This document shows positions 42,752 to 42,871 of a stretch of DNA of 42,871 bases, in pieces; position 1 is the first letter of the stretch; each line of letters starts with the position of its first letter. The notes beneath the pieces were generated by a model. The model was not told the origin of the DNA. It ran no database searches and was given only the letters and a program-made list of their open reading frames with translations. The position numbers were made by a program, and so were the translations under genes. The stretch is from Candidatus Hodarchaeota archaeon (GTDB lineage: Archaea > Asgardarchaeota > Heimdallarchaeia > Hodarchaeales > Hodarchaeaceae), in assembly GCA_016840285.1 (NCBI GenBank), contig JAEOSR010000014.1, positions 1-42,871 of the forward strand, read 5' to 3'.

Positions 42752-42871
42752 ATGAAAATAGCCCTCATTCAACAACACGCTACTAAAGATAAATCTGATA
42801 ATATAAACCGAGGAATCGAAGCCTTAAAAGAAGCAGTATTAAATGATGCTGATTTAGTGGCTTTTCCTGAA
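42752..42871 (+). CDS. Carbon-nitrogen hydrolase (nitrilase superfamily), 3' partial
   Basis: The ATG at 42752 opens a frame that runs off the window after 40 codons. It begins KIALIQQHATKDKSDNINRG and reaches DLVAFPE, the first catalytic Glu region of nitrilase-superfamily amidases (consensus PE). The start is most like N-carbamoylputrescine amidase-type members, which release ammonia and CO2 from N-carbamoylputrescine in polyamine synthesis, but the Lys and Cys of the triad lie outside the window. Confidence 0.8.
   Translation, partial: MKIALIQQHATKDKSDNINRGIEALKEAVLNDADLVAFPE

Noticed and set aside
1..42871. tRNA, rRNA and origin-type repeats
   Set aside because: No cloverleaf-like sequence, conserved rRNA segment or Cdc6-type origin boxes were noticed by eye; a covariance-model search was not possible.

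Overview
The window is AT-rich and reads as archaeal, most likely from the Asgard superphylum; the exact lineage is inference. The evidence is: two F420-type luciferase-like (LLM) oxidoreductases; TATA boxes a short distance upstream of starts; Shine-Dalgarno (SD) sequences of the GGTGA/GGAGGTG type; many small winged-helix and ribbon-helix-helix regulators; LVIVP-repeat surface proteins with a C-terminal membrane anchor; and three proteins carrying what looks like the same longin/roadblock-like module. I saw no rRNA, tRNA, CRISPR array, insertion sequence or intact integrase.

Layout. 0-5.3 kb: partial LLM oxidoreductase, ICMT-like methyltransferase, Fpg/Nei-like protein without its catalytic proline, zinc-ribbon/proline-rich/coiled-coil protein, RHH regulator, seven-helix membrane protein. 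5.5-8.7 kb: MacB-type ABC exporter (ATPase plus FtsX permease). 8.8-15 kb: nucleoside phosphorylase, aldo/keto reductase, 7TM protein with a cytoplasmic longin-like domain convergent with a triple-PAS histidine kinase, second LLM oxidoreductase. 14.9-22.4 kb (mostly minus strand): Old Yellow Enzyme and D-cysteine desulfhydrase/ACC deaminase-like pair, PHP phosphatase, frameshifted DUF362 gene, rpiA, GH20 hexosaminidase with its own HTH regulator. 22.6-27.1 kb: double-GNAT protein, membrane-anchored purple-acid-phosphatase-like protein, CPBP-like membrane protein overlapping an ArsR-type regulator. 27.2-31.5 kb: small HTH gene and four LVIVP genes in various states of decay. 31.6-33.4 kb: a two-gene unit of a longin-like protein and a surface protein with exactly 20 uninterrupted 17-residue repeats. 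33.5-36.4 kb: gene debris, MFS transporter, VOC gene with an internal stop, ArsC-type phosphatase. 36.4-42.9 kb: tandem metallophosphoesterase, secreted alpha/alpha-barrel glycosidase-like protein, hexapeptide acyltransferase, small Cys4 protein, tandem longin-like protein with a helical partner, and the start of a nitrilase.

How the genes may work together. Several products are built for the outer face of the membrane: LVIVP propellers, the phosphatase, the glycosidase-like protein and the 17-mer repeat protein. They are interleaved with local regulators. The longin-like proteins would act on the cytoplasmic side, one fused to a 7TM sensor-like domain and one apparently co-transcribed with the repeat protein. 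That unit is the best candidate here for an undescribed system, but the functional link is inference.

The window also holds several broken or non-canonical reading frames: indels at 18810-18814 and 31419-31424, an in-frame TAA at 35795, strong SDs followed by ACG or ATA where a start is expected at 16030 and 29156, and spliced gene remnants near 31.1 and 33.7 kb. Either the region is decaying or the assembly has residual errors; raw reads would decide.
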